A stretch of DNA of 64,000 nt. Source: Pseudomonas sp. ISL-84. GTDB lineage: Bacteria; Bacillota; Bacilli; Bacillales; Cytobacillaceae. Position 1 is the stretch's first letter. Every line of letters begins with the position of its first letter. The stretch lies in contig JAGGRA010000067.1 in NCBI GenBank assembly GCA_018613035.1, positions 1 through 64,000 on the forward strand. The letters are read 5' to 3'. The notes below the pieces were generated by a model. That model saw only the letters and a list, made by a program, of their open reading frames with translations, was not told the origin of the DNA and ran no database searches. The translations under genes and the position numbers were made by a program. Positions 47,692-57,468 of this stretch are shown one piece after another.

Positions 47692-47706
47692 TTAGAAACA
47701 TTCTAA
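47692..47706. promoter_or_regulatory. Fur/PerR-type box upstream of sodA
   Basis: TTAGAAACATTCTAA matches the 7-1-7 PerR consensus (TTATAATnATTATAA) at 11 of 14 positions, 70 bases before the start. Confidence 0.4.
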
Positions 47707-47775
47707 AATCAGAATTTTGTAAACGATTGGATGTTTCGGGGACTAACTAAACAGATACATAGGGAGGAATTTTTT

Positions 47776-48384
47776 ATGGCATTCGAACTACCGCAATTAC
47801 CTTACGCTTATGATGCATTGGAGCCAAACATCGACAAAGAAACGATGAATATCCACCACACAAAGCATCACAATACTTATGTAACAAACCTGAACAATGC
47901 ATTGGAAGGAAACGAGGAACTTCTTTCTAAAACAGTTGAAGAAGTTGTATCCAATCTTGATGCTGTTCCTGAAGCTGTACGCACAGCTGTCCGCAATAAC
48001 GGCGGCGGCCATGCCAACCATTCATTATTCTGGCAGGTTATTTCTCCAAATGGCGGAGGAGAGCCTACTGGTGAGCTTGCTGAAGCGATTAACAGCAAAT
48101 TCGGAAGCTATGACAGCTTTAAAGAAGAATTTGCCAAAGCTGCAACAACTCGTTTTGGTTCCGGCTGGGCTTGGCTTGTTGTGAACAACGGCCAAGTTGA
48201 AGTAACAAGCACTCCGAACCAGGATTCTCCTTTAATGGAAGGCAAAACGCCTATCCTTGGACTTGATGTATGGGAGCATGCTTATTACTTAAAGTATCAA
48301 AACCGCCGTCCTGAATACATCAATTCTTTCTGGAATGTTGTAAACTGGGATGAGGTTTCCAAGCGTTACAGCGCTGCAAAGTAA
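47776..48384 (+). CDS. sodA: Superoxide dismutase, Mn/Fe family
   Basis: 202 aa. Cytoplasmic (no signal). [28 protein letters not shown] (metal His), [10 protein letters not shown] (second metal His), and [19 protein letters not shown] (metal Asp and His). Residues GG/Q pattern in GSGWAWLV fits the Mn form. GGGAGGA before ATG 47776; the open frame to 47731 has no start site. Confidence 0.95.
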   Translation: MAFELPQLPYAYDALEPNIDKETMNIHHTKHHNTYVTNLNNALEGNEELLSKTVEEVVSNLDAVPEAVRTAVRNNGGGHANHSLFWQVISPNGGGEPTGELAEAINSKFGSYDSFKEEFAKAATTRFGSGWAWLVVNNGQVEVTSTPNQDSPLMEGKTPILGLDVWEHAYYLKYQNRRPEYINSFWNVVNWDEVSKRYSAAK

Positions 48385-48395
48385 TAAAGGATTAA

Positions 48396-48428
48396 AACAC
48401 GGCAGGAAATCTCTGCCGTGTTTTTTTT
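48396..48428 (+). terminator. Terminator of sodA
   Basis: 10-bp perfect arms and eight T. Confidence 0.9.
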
Positions 48429-48512
48429 GCGTTATTTTCTAATCTTTAAATATTGCATAAGCACACAAACTTTGTAGGAAACTACCCTTTAGAACCAAAG
48501 GGGAGTTTTTTT

Positions 48513-49730
48513 ATGAGCAGATTTAAAAAACTGATCGGAGATGTGGATTTAACCAGGGATTTAACCTTGCTTCTGATTATTGGAGGGCTCTATTCTTTAA
48601 GTGCTGCCCTTTCAAACACATTCGTAAATATTTACCTTTGGAAGCAATCTGGTGAGTTCAGCGATCTTGCGCTTTACAATTTATCCATCGTAATCATGCA
48701 GCCTTTAACGTTTATTTTGGCAGGGAGATGGGCGAAGAAAATTGACAGAGTTATTGTACTAAGGATAGGAGTTATCTTTCTTGCATCCTTTTACCTAACT
48801 GTGCTATTCATTGGTACGAATGCTTCGAAATTTCTGCTGCTGCTGGGTGCTTTGTTAGGTGTGGGATATGGTTTTTACTGGCTTGCGTTTAATGTGCTGA
48901 CTTTTGAAATAACGGAGCCGGAAAATAGGGATTTCTTCAATGGCTTCCTTGGAATACTCACATCCGTTGGAGGAATGATTGGTCCGATTGCAGCGGGTTT
49001 CATTATTTCAAGGATGGAAAAGTTCACTGGATATTCTGTTATCTTTGGGATATCGCTGACGCTCTTTTCAATAGCCGTCTTTTTAAGTTTTTTTCTCAAA
49101 CGGCGGCCGGCAAATGGAAGGTATTGGTTTAGGAGAATCCTTACTGAACGAAAAAACAACCCTAATTGGCGCATGATCACCAATGCCCATTTCTTTCAGG
49201 GGCTGAGGGAAGGGACATTTGTTTTTGTGATTTCGGTATATGTATTTATCTCAACAGGGAGTGAGCTTGCCCTGGGAACTTATGGTCTGGTTAACTCGAG
49301 CATATCCTTTATGGGATACTTTCTGGTATCAAGGCTTCTAAAAAAGCAGCATCGGAAAAGGGCAATTCTCGTAGGCGGGTTATTATTGTATGCCGCCATA
49401 TTCTTTATCATATTCGAAGTTACTTATCCAAAGCTCCTTATGTATGCTGCTACAATAGCCATTGCATACCCATTATTGCTTGTCCCTTATATTTCTTTAA
49501 CTTATGATGTAATCGGCCGCGGTTGGAAGGCTGCAGAAATGAGAATAGAATATATCGTTGTCAGAGAAATTTTTCTTAACTCAGGAAGAATTGTTTCCAT
49601 TCTCGGCTTTTTAACGGCTGTCACTTTTTTTAATGATGACAAAAGCATCCCCATATTACTTGTGATCATAGGAGCAGGGCATGCTGTCATTTACTTTTTC
49701 GTCCGGAAAGTACATTTTCAATCAACATGA
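48513..49730 (+). CDS. yqgE: MFS transporter (YqgE-like)
   Basis: 405 aa, 12 helices. Central polar loop (residues 195-215, FLKRRPANGRYWFRRILTERKN). ATG 48513 after AAAGGGGAG; the open frame from 48453 lacks a start. Position sodA-yqgE-pbpA equals B. subtilis. Substrate unknown. Confidence 0.83.
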   Translation: MSRFKKLIGDVDLTRDLTLLLIIGGLYSLSAALSNTFVNIYLWKQSGEFSDLALYNLSIVIMQPLTFILAGRWAKKIDRVIVLRIGVIFLASFYLTVLFIGTNASKFLLLLGALLGVGYGFYWLAFNVLTFEITEPENRDFFNGFLGILTSVGGMIGPIAAGFIISRMEKFTGYSVIFGISLTLFSIAVFLSFFLKRRPANGRYWFRRILTERKNNPNWRMITNAHFFQGLREGTFVFVISVYVFISTGSELALGTYGLVNSSISFMGYFLVSRLLKKQHRKRAILVGGLLLYAAIFFIIFEVTYPKLLMYAATIAIAYPLLLVPYISLTYDVIGRGWKAAEMRIEYIVVREIFLNSGRIVSILGFLTAVTFFNDDKSIPILLVIIGAGHAVIYFFVRKVHFQST

Positions 49731-49751
49731 GAGGGCTTCCCTCTCTTTTTT
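49729..49751 (+). terminator. Terminator of yqgE
   Basis: 6-7 bp GAGAGGG/CCCTCTC arms and T run. The rest of 49752-50030 shows no gene. Confidence 0.65.
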
Positions 49752-50030
49752 AATGGCTGTTTTCGCATACTTTGTTGCTTTTTAAACAGTTCAGGAATGA
49801 TCACCGCTTCAGGCCATGTTGTCAACGGGCTTTCGGGAGTCTCCTTGGTATTCCGCTCCTGTGGATTACCCTTGGTACGCTTTCCAACCCTAAAACGATT
49901 CCAAGTTTCAAAAAATCAGGATATTATTTCCAGTGTTTTATTTCTGTCGAAAAAAGGTTCTTTATAGAATTAATTGCCGATATCTTTTAGAATGGTAATT
50001 GAGACTTTTTAAAAGGAAGTGTGCGAAACC

Positions 50031-52211
50031 TTGAATAGAAAGAAAAAGAAGAAGACCCATGTTCCATTTCGCCTGAATATGCTCTTCTTTGTGGTTTTTT
50101 TATTGTTTTCAATGCTGATCCTAAGGCTTGGGATGGTTCAGATTGTCTATGGTGATGATTACAAGCGTGAAATAGAAAGAACGGAGGATGTTACCGTCAA
50201 CAGTCCTGTGCCAAGAGGAAAGATGTTTGACCGTAACGGAATGGTTATTGTTGATAATACTCCACAAAATGCAATTACCTTCACCAATAACGGCTACAAC
50301 CAGGATGAAATGCTTGAAGTAGCAGAAAGACTCGCCCAGTTAATTGATAAAGATACAGATAAAGTTCAGGAACGTGATAAAAAAGATTATTGGATCATGA
50401 AGAATCAGGATGAAGCAGAAAAGAAAGTTTCTGAAAAAGAAATTGAAGAACTTAAAAAGAAGTATGAAGGCAAGCAGAAGGAGCTGGATAAGGCTATTTA
50501 CCAGCTTACTTTGGATCGGATTTCCGAAAAAGAGCTGGATGAACTGAAAGAATCTGATCTTGAAGTACTGGCAATCTTCAGAGAGTTTACAAGCGGATAC
50601 GCCTTAACTCCGCAAATCGTTAAAAATAAAGAAGTTAGCCCTGAAGAGTTTGCAGTTGTCAGCGAGAATCTCCAGCTGCTGCCTGGCGTTGATACCACAA
50701 CAGATTGGGAAAGGTATTATGCGTTTGGCGATACATTGAAGTCAGTCCTTGGAAAAGTGACAAGCTCTGACGAAGGGATTCCTGCTGAACAGCTTGAATA
50801 CTATATGGCACGTGACTACAGCCGCAACGACAGAGTAGGAAAAAGCTATATCGAAATGCAATATGAAGAAGTGCTTCACGGCCAAAAGGCTAAAGTGAAA
50901 AATATTACCGATAAGGCCGGAAATGTCCTGGAAACTGTGCCGATTACGGATGGGCAAAGAGGAAAGGACCTTATGCTGAGCATTGATATGGGTCTGCAAA
51001 AAGAAGTAGAGAAAATCATTGAGGAAGAATTGCGTGCTGCTAAAGCATCTCCTGGTACAGCTTTGCTGGACAGGGCATATGTAGTTCTAATGGATCCGCA
51101 TACCGGAGAGATCCTATCTATGGCCGGTAAAAGGATAGTGAAGGATGAGAAGACTGGAAAGTCAGAAATGCAGGATGATGCACTGGGCAATATTACAACT
51201 ACCTATAATGTTGGTTCTGCCATAAAGGGAGCGACCATTCTTACAGGATTTAAAGAAGGCGTTATTCAGCCTAATTCTGTCATTTATGACCGTCCTCTCC
51301 AAATAAAAAATACACCCGTGAAAAAATCCTGGAAAAATTTTGGACCTTTAAATGATATTAACGCATTAAAATACTCTTCCAACGTTTATATGTTTGAAAC
51401 AGCTATAAGAATCGGTAATGGGGAATATAAATTTGACCGCCCATTGCCTCTAGATCCAAAAGGCTTTGATACGATCAGGGATTCCTTTGCCCAATTTGGT
51501 CTCGGAGTCCGGACGGGAATTGATTTGCCGAATGAACAAACAGGCTTTAAAGGAATGAGTACCATGCCTGGTTTTATGCTTGACCTTGTTATTGGGCAGT
51601 ATGATACGTATTCAAATATGCAGCTCGCACAATATGTTTCTGTTATCGCCAATGGCGGGAATAGAATGGAGCCCCATATTGTAAAGGAAATCCGTGAACC
51701 GTTAATGGAAAATAATGAGCTGGGTCCAATTGTTCAAGAAATGGAACCTAAAGTTCTTAATAGAATTGAGTTGAAAGAAGGCTGGATGGACCGAGTTCAG
51801 GAAGGCTTCCGCAAAGTAATGCAAGAAAAAGGCGGAACAGCTTATACCTATTTTGCCGACAAAAAATATAAACCTGCAGGAAAGACTGGAACTGCAGAGG
51901 CATTCTATGATGGCCCTGAACGCAGCAAATTTGGCAAAGAGCCTCCCGAAGTAATGAACCTTAGCCTGGTTGGCTATGCTCCGTCAGAAAATCCTGAAGT
52001 AGCAATGGCTGTAATGGTTCCATGGGCATATCAAGGCGGCCGGGATCACGGAGCGAACAAAAAAATCGGCGAACGTGTACTGGATGCTTACTTTGACCTT
52101 AAAAAAAATCGCCAGAAAGAAGGCAAAAATAGCGAAGATCCTGTCCAGAAAGTAGAAAATATTAATGAAGTGCTTGAAGGGCAAGAAGAAGTGCGCGAAG
52201 AAACTGAATAA
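50031..52211 (+). CDS. pbpA: Class B penicillin-binding protein, transpeptidase (PbpA)
   Basis: 726 aa. Lys-rich cytoplasmic start, one signal-anchor helix (about residues 14-35, MLFFVVFLLFSMLILRLGMV), dimerisation/MecA-type N-domain with RGKMFDRNG, then the transpeptidase domain: SAIK catalytic box (GSAIKGATIL, near residue 400), SSN second motif (YSSNVYM) and KTGT third motif (AGKTGTAEAF). Makes peptidoglycan cross-links, in B. subtilis for rod shape. TTG 50031 start; GTG 50019 is too near the AAGGAA site. Confidence 0.9.
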   Translation: MNRKKKKKTHVPFRLNMLFFVVFLLFSMLILRLGMVQIVYGDDYKREIERTEDVTVNSPVPRGKMFDRNGMVIVDNTPQNAITFTNNGYNQDEMLEVAERLAQLIDKDTDKVQERDKKDYWIMKNQDEAEKKVSEKEIEELKKKYEGKQKELDKAIYQLTLDRISEKELDELKESDLEVLAIFREFTSGYALTPQIVKNKEVSPEEFAVVSENLQLLPGVDTTTDWERYYAFGDTLKSVLGKVTSSDEGIPAEQLEYYMARDYSRNDRVGKSYIEMQYEEVLHGQKAKVKNITDKAGNVLETVPITDGQRGKDLMLSIDMGLQKEVEKIIEEELRAAKASPGTALLDRAYVVLMDPHTGEILSMAGKRIVKDEKTGKSEMQDDALGNITTTYNVGSAIKGATILTGFKEGVIQPNSVIYDRPLQIKNTPVKKSWKNFGPLNDINALKYSSNVYMFETAIRIGNGEYKFDRPLPLDPKGFDTIRDSFAQFGLGVRTGIDLPNEQTGFKGMSTMPGFMLDLVIGQYDTYSNMQLAQYVSVIANGGNRMEPHIVKEIREPLMENNELGPIVQEMEPKVLNRIELKEGWMDRVQEGFRKVMQEKGGTAYTYFADKKYKPAGKTGTAEAFYDGPERSKFGKEPPEVMNLSLVGYAPSENPEVAMAVMVPWAYQGGRDHGANKKIGERVLDAYFDLKKNRQKEGKNSEDPVQKVENINEVLEGQEEVREETE

Positions 52212-52219
52212 CTATGGAT

Positions 52220-52256
52220 AACTGTTTCCCAGATTTACGGGAGGCAGTTTTTTTTA
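52220..52256 (+). terminator. Terminator of pbpA
   Basis: 11-bp arms with two G-U pairs (52220-52230, 52239-52249) and nine T. Confidence 0.8.
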
Positions 52257-52334
52257 TTTTCATGAAAAGTAAATGTATTTGAAGCTGGCTAAACTGGAAA
52301 GCTAAATTTAACGTTATACCTCTATTTCGACATA

Positions 52335-52394
52335 TTTACACATTAATCGTCGACATTTACAAAAGCTTTACAATTAGTTAAAACCGCGTTAACA
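52335..52394 (+). promoter_or_regulatory. PhoP box of the pst operon
   Basis: Four TT(A/T)ACA-type units on a strict 11-base period: TTTACA 52356, TTTACA 52367, TTAAAA 52378, TTAACA 52389; another TTTACA at 52335. This is the arrangement bound by PhoP dimers in B. subtilis. Confidence 0.85.
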
Positions 52395-52456
52395 GTAAAC
52401 CCTTATTCTATTACTCGTAGGACAAAACAACCAATTTTCTTAGGGGGAATTCAGGA

Positions 52457-53410
52457 ATGAAGAGTCTTAAAAAAATGAGCCTGTTTTTAATGCTGGCAGC
52501 TGTAATGGTATTTACTGCAGCTTGCGGAGGCGGAGATACAAATGAAGGTTCTAATGGTGAAGAGCTGGAAGGCAGTGTTGTCATTGACGGTTCTGGTACA
52601 GTTTATCCATTTATGGCACGCATGGCTGAGAATTATATGGGAGAACAGGAAAATGTCTCTGTTGAAGTAAGCCGCTCTGGAACTTCAGCTGGCTTTAAGA
52701 AATTCCTGGCAGAGGACGGAACAGACTTTAATGATGCTTCCCGCCAAATTAAAGATGAAGAAAAAGCACAAGCAGAAGAGCTTGGCATTGATGTACAGGA
52801 AATGAAGGTTGCATTAGATGGTATAACAATTGTAATTAATAAAGAAAATGACTGGGCTACAGAGCTTACACAACAAGAAGTTGTCGATATCTTCCTGGCA
52901 AGTGCCGGCAAGAAAAAGTGGTCAGATGTTCGAGCAGACTTTCCGGATGAAGAGATCCAAACTTATGGTCCAAATGAAAACCACGGTACTTATGAATTCA
53001 TGTTTGAAAATATCCTGGAAGAACAAGAATTACCTGAAAACATTAACCTGCAGCAGGATTACTCAACTCTTGTAGATCTTGTGTCTAAAGATAAAAATGC
53101 AATTGGATTCTTTGGATATGGCTACTATGACAGCAATAAAGACAAGTTATCTGCTGTTAAGGTTGACTTTGGCAAGGGCCCTGTTGAGCCATCATTAGAC
53201 ACAATTAAAGAAGACGGCGATTATGCTCCATTTACACGCCCTGTATTCACATACTTGAATACAAATATGGCTAAAGAAAAGCCGCAAGTGCTTGATTATG
53301 CTATTTATACAATGGAAAATGCACAGGATGTTGCAGCAGAGACTGGCTTTGCCCCATTATCTGATGAAGATGTCCAAGCTTCTCTAGATGCTTTAAACGG
53401 ATTAAAGTAA
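52457..53410 (+). CDS. pstS: Phosphate-binding lipoprotein PstS
   Basis: 317 aa. Lipoprotein signal with lipobox TAAC (Cys near residue 23), then the phosphate-binding fold: VIDGSGTVYPFM, EVSRSGTSAGFKKF, DFNDASRQIKDEE, NENHGTYEFMFE and NAIGFFGYGYYD. Captures Pi outside the membrane. GGGGGAA before ATG 52457. The operon runs on to phoU. Confidence 0.94.
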   Translation: MKSLKKMSLFLMLAAVMVFTAACGGGDTNEGSNGEELEGSVVIDGSGTVYPFMARMAENYMGEQENVSVEVSRSGTSAGFKKFLAEDGTDFNDASRQIKDEEKAQAEELGIDVQEMKVALDGITIVINKENDWATELTQQEVVDIFLASAGKKKWSDVRADFPDEEIQTYGPNENHGTYEFMFENILEEQELPENINLQQDYSTLVDLVSKDKNAIGFFGYGYYDSNKDKLSAVKVDFGKGPVEPSLDTIKEDGDYAPFTRPVFTYLNTNMAKEKPQVLDYAIYTMENAQDVAAETGFAPLSDEDVQASLDALNGLK

Positions 53411-53433
53411 GTTTTTAAAAGTGTTGAAAATGG

Positions 53434-53467
53434 GAAGATGAGAAGTAAGCCTTCTCATCTTCTTGTT
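53434..53467 (+). terminator. Attenuator-like hairpin after pstS
   Basis: 12-bp perfect arms (53434-53445, 53451-53462) but a broken T tail. It probably lowers distal expression or protects pstS mRNA, as in other pst operons. Confidence 0.6.
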
Positions 53468-53554
53468 GGTGTTAAATGTTAATTTGGGTTTCCCTTGGGT
53501 AATATAAGCTAAAGAGTTCTTCCTTGGATGAGAAGGATGAAAGGGGTTTTACAC

Positions 53555-54511
53555 TTGGCAAAAAGCGCTGTTCACGGCAACAACAAAAAGTTGAATGTAC
53601 GTGAAATCATACAGGAAAAGAAAAAATCTCGAAGCGTTAATAACGTTACGGAAAAATTAATACCTAAAATTCTATTTGGAATAGCAGCCATTTCTGTATT
53701 AACAACTATTGGAATTGTACTTACTTTATTAACGGAAACAATCGCCTTTTTTAAAGACGTTCCTTTTATAGATTTCTTTACAGGCACAAAATTAAAGCCA
53801 TTGGGGGAAAGTGCAGTCTTTGGAGTGCTTCCGCTATTGACAGGTACAATTATTTCATCTGCAATTGCCATGCTGGTAGCCATCCCGATTGGACTGATGA
53901 CCGCTATTTTCTTAAGTGAATATGCGTCAGAAAAACTAAGAAAAATTTTAAAGCCTCTTCTTGAGATTCTGGCAGGTATTCCTACAATCGTCTATGGATT
54001 TTTTGCTTTTACATTTGTAACGCCAATCTTAAGATCTATTATTCCTGGCCTTGAACCAACAAATATTCTAAGCCCTGGGATTGTAATGGGGATCATGATC
54101 ATTCCGATGGTAGCGTCATTATCTGAAGATGCAATGAGTTCAGTGCCAAATGCTATGAGGGAAGGTGCTCTTGCATTGGGTGCAACAAAGCTGGAAGTAA
54201 CCTGGAAAGTAGTGGTTCCAGCCGCAATTTCAGGTATCATAGCTTCCTTTGTACTCGGTATTTCCAGGGCGATTGGGGAAACCATGATCGTAACCATTGC
54301 GAGTGGAAGTTCAAAAAACTTTACATTTGACGTGACTCAATCCATGCAGACGATGACTGCTTATATAGTAGAAGTAACAGGCGGTGAAGCTGCGGCAGGT
54401 ACAACTTTGTATTATAGCCTTTATGCAGTTGCTATGACATTGTTTGTATTTACGCTGATTATGAATCTTATCGCTCAGTATATCTCTCGCAGGTTCAGGG
54501 AGGAATATTAA
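53555..54511 (+). CDS. pstC: Phosphate ABC transporter permease PstC
   Basis: 318 aa, six helices. Permease EAA-type loop ALGATKLEVTWKVVVPAAISGI near residue 225, LAGIPTIVYGFFAF and SRAIGETMIVTIASG. TTG 53555 is 8 bases after AAAGGGG; the frame is open to 53528. Confidence 0.92.
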   Translation: MAKSAVHGNNKKLNVREIIQEKKKSRSVNNVTEKLIPKILFGIAAISVLTTIGIVLTLLTETIAFFKDVPFIDFFTGTKLKPLGESAVFGVLPLLTGTIISSAIAMLVAIPIGLMTAIFLSEYASEKLRKILKPLLEILAGIPTIVYGFFAFTFVTPILRSIIPGLEPTNILSPGIVMGIMIIPMVASLSEDAMSSVPNAMREGALALGATKLEVTWKVVVPAAISGIIASFVLGISRAIGETMIVTIASGSSKNFTFDVTQSMQTMTAYIVEVTGGEAAAGTTLYYSLYAVAMTLFVFTLIMNLIAQYISRRFREEY

Positions 54512-54512
54512 T

Positions 54513-55397
54513 ATGAAGTATGTTGACTCAACTCAAGTTCATAAAAAAATGGGCAGCCGCCTATTTGCCAATAATCTGGCAAAAACTCTCTTCTTTTTGG
54601 CAACATTATTTGGCCTGGTTGTATTAGTTATTTTAATTTATCGGGTCCTTGCAGATGGATTAGGATGGATTAACTTTGATTTCTTGACGAATAGGCTATC
54701 AACCGATCCAGAAAGAGCGGGAATCTGGGGAGCTATATTGGGAACATTATGGCTCATGCTGGTTGTCGCTCCTGTAACGATGATTTTAGGGGTAGGTACA
54801 GCTATTTATCTTGAAGAATATGCCGCAAAGGGACGTATTTCATCATTTATTAAAACAAATATCTCCAACTTGGCAGGTGTTCCATCCGTTGTTTTTGGCA
54901 TTCTTGGATTAACTGTTTTCGCAAGGGCTTTGGATTTGGGTTCTGTTGTACTTGCGGGCGGTTTGACTATGGCGCTGCTCGTTCTCCCAGTCGTTGTCGT
55001 GGCAAGCCAGGAAGCAATCCGGGCTGTACCTCAATTTTTAAGGGAAGCCTCCTATGGAATGGGTGCTACAAAGTGGCAGACCATTAAAAATGTCGTTCTT
55101 CCCGCGTCCTTGCCGGGAATTCTTACTGGCGTTATTTTGGCGCTATCCCGTGCAATTGGTGAAACAGCACCGCTGGTCGTTATCGGTATACCGGCATTGT
55201 TAATTCCTGTTCCGGACGGAGTCTTTGACAAATTTACCATTTTGCCGGTACAGATTTATTATTGGACAATTGATTCGGCCCTTGTAGCTGAATACGCAAA
55301 CCTTGCAGCAGCGACAATTGTTATTCTATTAATTGTTTTGTTCGCAATGAACTCAATTGCCATTTTGATTCGGAATAAATTTCAAAAAAGATTTTAG
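54513..55397 (+). CDS. pstA: Phosphate ABC transporter permease PstA
   Basis: 294 aa, six helices. GMGATKWQTIKNVVLPASLPGI is the ATPase-contact loop; NLAGVPSVVFGILGL and SRAIGETAPLVVIG are family motifs. Starts one base after the pstC stop, with AGGGAGG upstream inside pstC. Confidence 0.93.
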   Translation: MKYVDSTQVHKKMGSRLFANNLAKTLFFLATLFGLVVLVILIYRVLADGLGWINFDFLTNRLSTDPERAGIWGAILGTLWLMLVVAPVTMILGVGTAIYLEEYAAKGRISSFIKTNISNLAGVPSVVFGILGLTVFARALDLGSVVLAGGLTMALLVLPVVVVASQEAIRAVPQFLREASYGMGATKWQTIKNVVLPASLPGILTGVILALSRAIGETAPLVVIGIPALLIPVPDGVFDKFTILPVQIYYWTIDSALVAEYANLAAATIVILLIVLFAMNSIAILIRNKFQKRF

Positions 55398-55415
55398 TCT
55401 GGGAGGTTTTTTAAA

Positions 55416-56243
55416 ATGCCTGTAATGACAGAAAAAGCAAATCCAAATGTAAAAACAGATAAACTAGGTGCGGGAACGAAAGAAAACAAGAAGGTTGTTT
55501 ATAATACGAAGGACCTTAACTTGTGGTATGGGGAAGGCCATGCTCTAAAGAATATTAATTTGGCGATTAATGAGAATGAGGTAACAGCCATTATTGGGCC
55601 TTCAGGCTGCGGTAAATCAACTTATATTAAAACATTAAACCGGATGGTTGAACTGGTCCCTACTGTTAAGATATCAGGAGAAATTTTATACCGTGAACGA
55701 AATATCCTTGATAAATCGTTTAAAGTGGAAGACTTAAGAACAAGTGTCGGCATGGTTTTCCAAAAGCCCAATCCGTTTCCTAAATCCATTTATGAAAATG
55801 TAGCATATGGTCCAAAAATTCACGGAATCCGCGATAAGAAAATCCTTGATGAGATTGTTGAAAAAAGCTTAAGGGGCGCAGCAATCTGGGATGAAGTAAA
55901 GGACCGTTTAAATCAGAATGCATATGGCTTATCTGGCGGTCAGCAGCAGCGCCTTTGCATTGCGCGCTGCTTGGCAATTGAACCGGATGTTATCTTAATG
56001 GATGAGCCAACATCTGCCCTCGACCCGATTTCGACGTTAAAGGTAGAAGAGCTTGTGCAGGAGCTAAAAGAAGAATTCAGCATCATCATCGTTACACACA
56101 ATATGCAGCAGGCTGCCCGTATTTCTGACAAGACAGCCTTCTTCTTAAACGGTGAAGTGATTGAGTTTGCCGAAACTGACAAGATCTTCTCAACCCCTTC
56201 AGACAAACGAACTGAAGATTATATTACAGGAAGATTTGGCTAA
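55416..56243 (+). CDS. pstB: Phosphate ABC transporter ATPase PstB
   Basis: 275 aa. Walker [10 protein letters not shown] near residue 70, Q-loop [20 protein letters not shown], signature LSGGQQQR, Walker [14 protein letters not shown] and switch His VTHNMQQA. Energises PstCA. GGGAGG before ATG 55416. Only one pstB here, while B. subtilis has two. Confidence 0.95.
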   Translation: MPVMTEKANPNVKTDKLGAGTKENKKVVYNTKDLNLWYGEGHALKNINLAINENEVTAIIGPSGCGKSTYIKTLNRMVELVPTVKISGEILYRERNILDKSFKVEDLRTSVGMVFQKPNPFPKSIYENVAYGPKIHGIRDKKILDEIVEKSLRGAAIWDEVKDRLNQNAYGLSGGQQQRLCIARCLAIEPDVILMDEPTSALDPISTLKVEELVQELKEEFSIIIVTHNMQQAARISDKTAFFLNGEVIEFAETDKIFSTPSDKRTEDYITGRFG

Positions 56244-56304
56244 TTTTTAAAGCGTAAAATTATTGAAAATGAATTCATATCGAATAGGATGAAGGGGGAT
56301 AAAA

Positions 56305-56967
56305 ATGATGGCAGTACGTGAAAGATTTGAATATGATTTACAGGAACTGCAAAAGAAACTTCTTGAAATTGGGAACTTTGCGGAAGAGGCCCTGCATAAA
56401 GCGATTGAAGCACTTGAAACTCAAAATATTGAATTGGCTCTTGAAATAATGGATGACGATTCCCACGCAGATCTGCTGTACGAGGAAATTAATGATTTGG
56501 CTATTCTTCTAATTGCTAAACAGCAGCCTGTTGCGATCGACCTCCGCCGCATCATCGTGGCCATTAAAATTGCAACAGATATCGAGAGAATTGCCGATTT
56601 TGCAGTTAATATTGCGAAATCTACAATTAGAATTGGTTCTGAACCTCTAATTAAGCCGATTGAGCATATTAAGCAAATGCATCAGATTTCAACAGAAATG
56701 CTTCGTTTATCTTTAGAAGCCTTCAATGATGATGATATAGCCAAAGCAAAAAAGGTAGCAGATATGGATGATCAGGTAGATGATTTATATGGGGAAACAA
56801 TCAAGGAATTGCTGCAAATAAACCTTCAAAAGCCTGAGTTTTTGCCGCAGATTACCCAGCTTTCATTTGTTTGCCGCTATTTGGAAAGAGCTGCTGACCA
56901 TGTAACAAATATCTCAGAACATATTTTCTATATGGTTAAAGGCCGTCAGTATGATTTAAATAACTAA
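56305..56967 (+). CDS. phoU: Phosphate signalling protein PhoU
   Basis: 220 aa all-helical, two PhoU repeats, each with an E/DxxxD metal motif (DDSHADLLYEEIND; DMDDQVDDLYGE) and IERIADFAVNIAK / LERAADHVTNISE. Links PstB state to the PhoR kinase. AGGGGG before ATG 56305. B. subtilis lacks phoU in its pst operon. Confidence 0.93.
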   Translation: MMAVRERFEYDLQELQKKLLEIGNFAEEALHKAIEALETQNIELALEIMDDDSHADLLYEEINDLAILLIAKQQPVAIDLRRIIVAIKIATDIERIADFAVNIAKSTIRIGSEPLIKPIEHIKQMHQISTEMLRLSLEAFNDDDIAKAKKVADMDDQVDDLYGETIKELLQINLQKPEFLPQITQLSFVCRYLERAADHVTNISEHIFYMVKGRQYDLNN

Positions 56968-56970
56968 ACA

Positions 56971-57006
56971 AAAAAGCTAAAAGGAGAAAGTTTCCTTTTA
57001 GCTTTT
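56971..57006. terminator. Bidirectional terminator between phoU and yqzC
   Basis: 15-bp perfect arms (56971-56985, 56992-57006), T runs on both strands. Confidence 0.9.
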
Positions 57007-57468
57007 TGTTATGGTTTTTGCAATATCTTTAAAACTCATCTGATTAGTTAATTCAAACGTACCAAGCTGTATTTTTTTACTGTAGCCGTATTCCTCCAGA
57101 TAATCTCCAAACTCGGCTGCATCCTCTACGATGTTTTCCTTTTCAAGCTGTTCTGCTATTTCTCCAGGGGTCATGCCGCTTGCAATTTCTAGCTGATAGG
57201 CTGTGGGAGATTCCGAAGGCTCCTTTTGAGTTTGATCTGCTTCGTGGGCCGTTGTTTCCTTGGGATCCTGGAGGGATTTCTGCAAATTAGCATGCTCCTC
57301 ATCTGTTAATACAATATAACCCTCACGTTTTAAAAATGCCTTTGCAGCTGATTCATCCAGTTTTGCATTTTCTGGCAGATCATCCTTATTGAAAAAATAA
57401 GCAAAGCCCATAATCAAAACCGAAATTAAAACTCCAAAAGCAAATGCCCGGGTGTTCCTCTTATTCAT
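56998..57468 (-). CDS. yqzC: YqzC-like membrane-anchored protein with MltG-like region
   Basis: 156 aa. N-terminal transmembrane helix (residues 8-26), acidic linker, then LEIASGMTPGEIAEQLEKENIVEDAAEFGDYLEEYGY, like the LysM-related N-domain of MltG/YceG. ATG 57468 overlaps the upstream gene by 8 bases, AGAGG upstream. Role unknown; may act at the cell wall. Confidence 0.68.
   Translation of the reverse strand: MNKRNTRAFAFGVLISVLIMGFAYFFNKDDLPENAKLDESAAKAFLKREGYIVLTDEEHANLQKSLQDPKETTAHEADQTQKEPSESPTAYQLEIASGMTPGEIAEQLEKENIVEDAAEFGDYLEEYGYSKKIQLGTFELTNQMSFKDIAKTITKS

Noticed and set aside
49772-49990. 72-codon + strand ORF between yqgE and pbpA
   Set aside because: No ribosome site and no protein-like composition; B. 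subtilis has no gene here.
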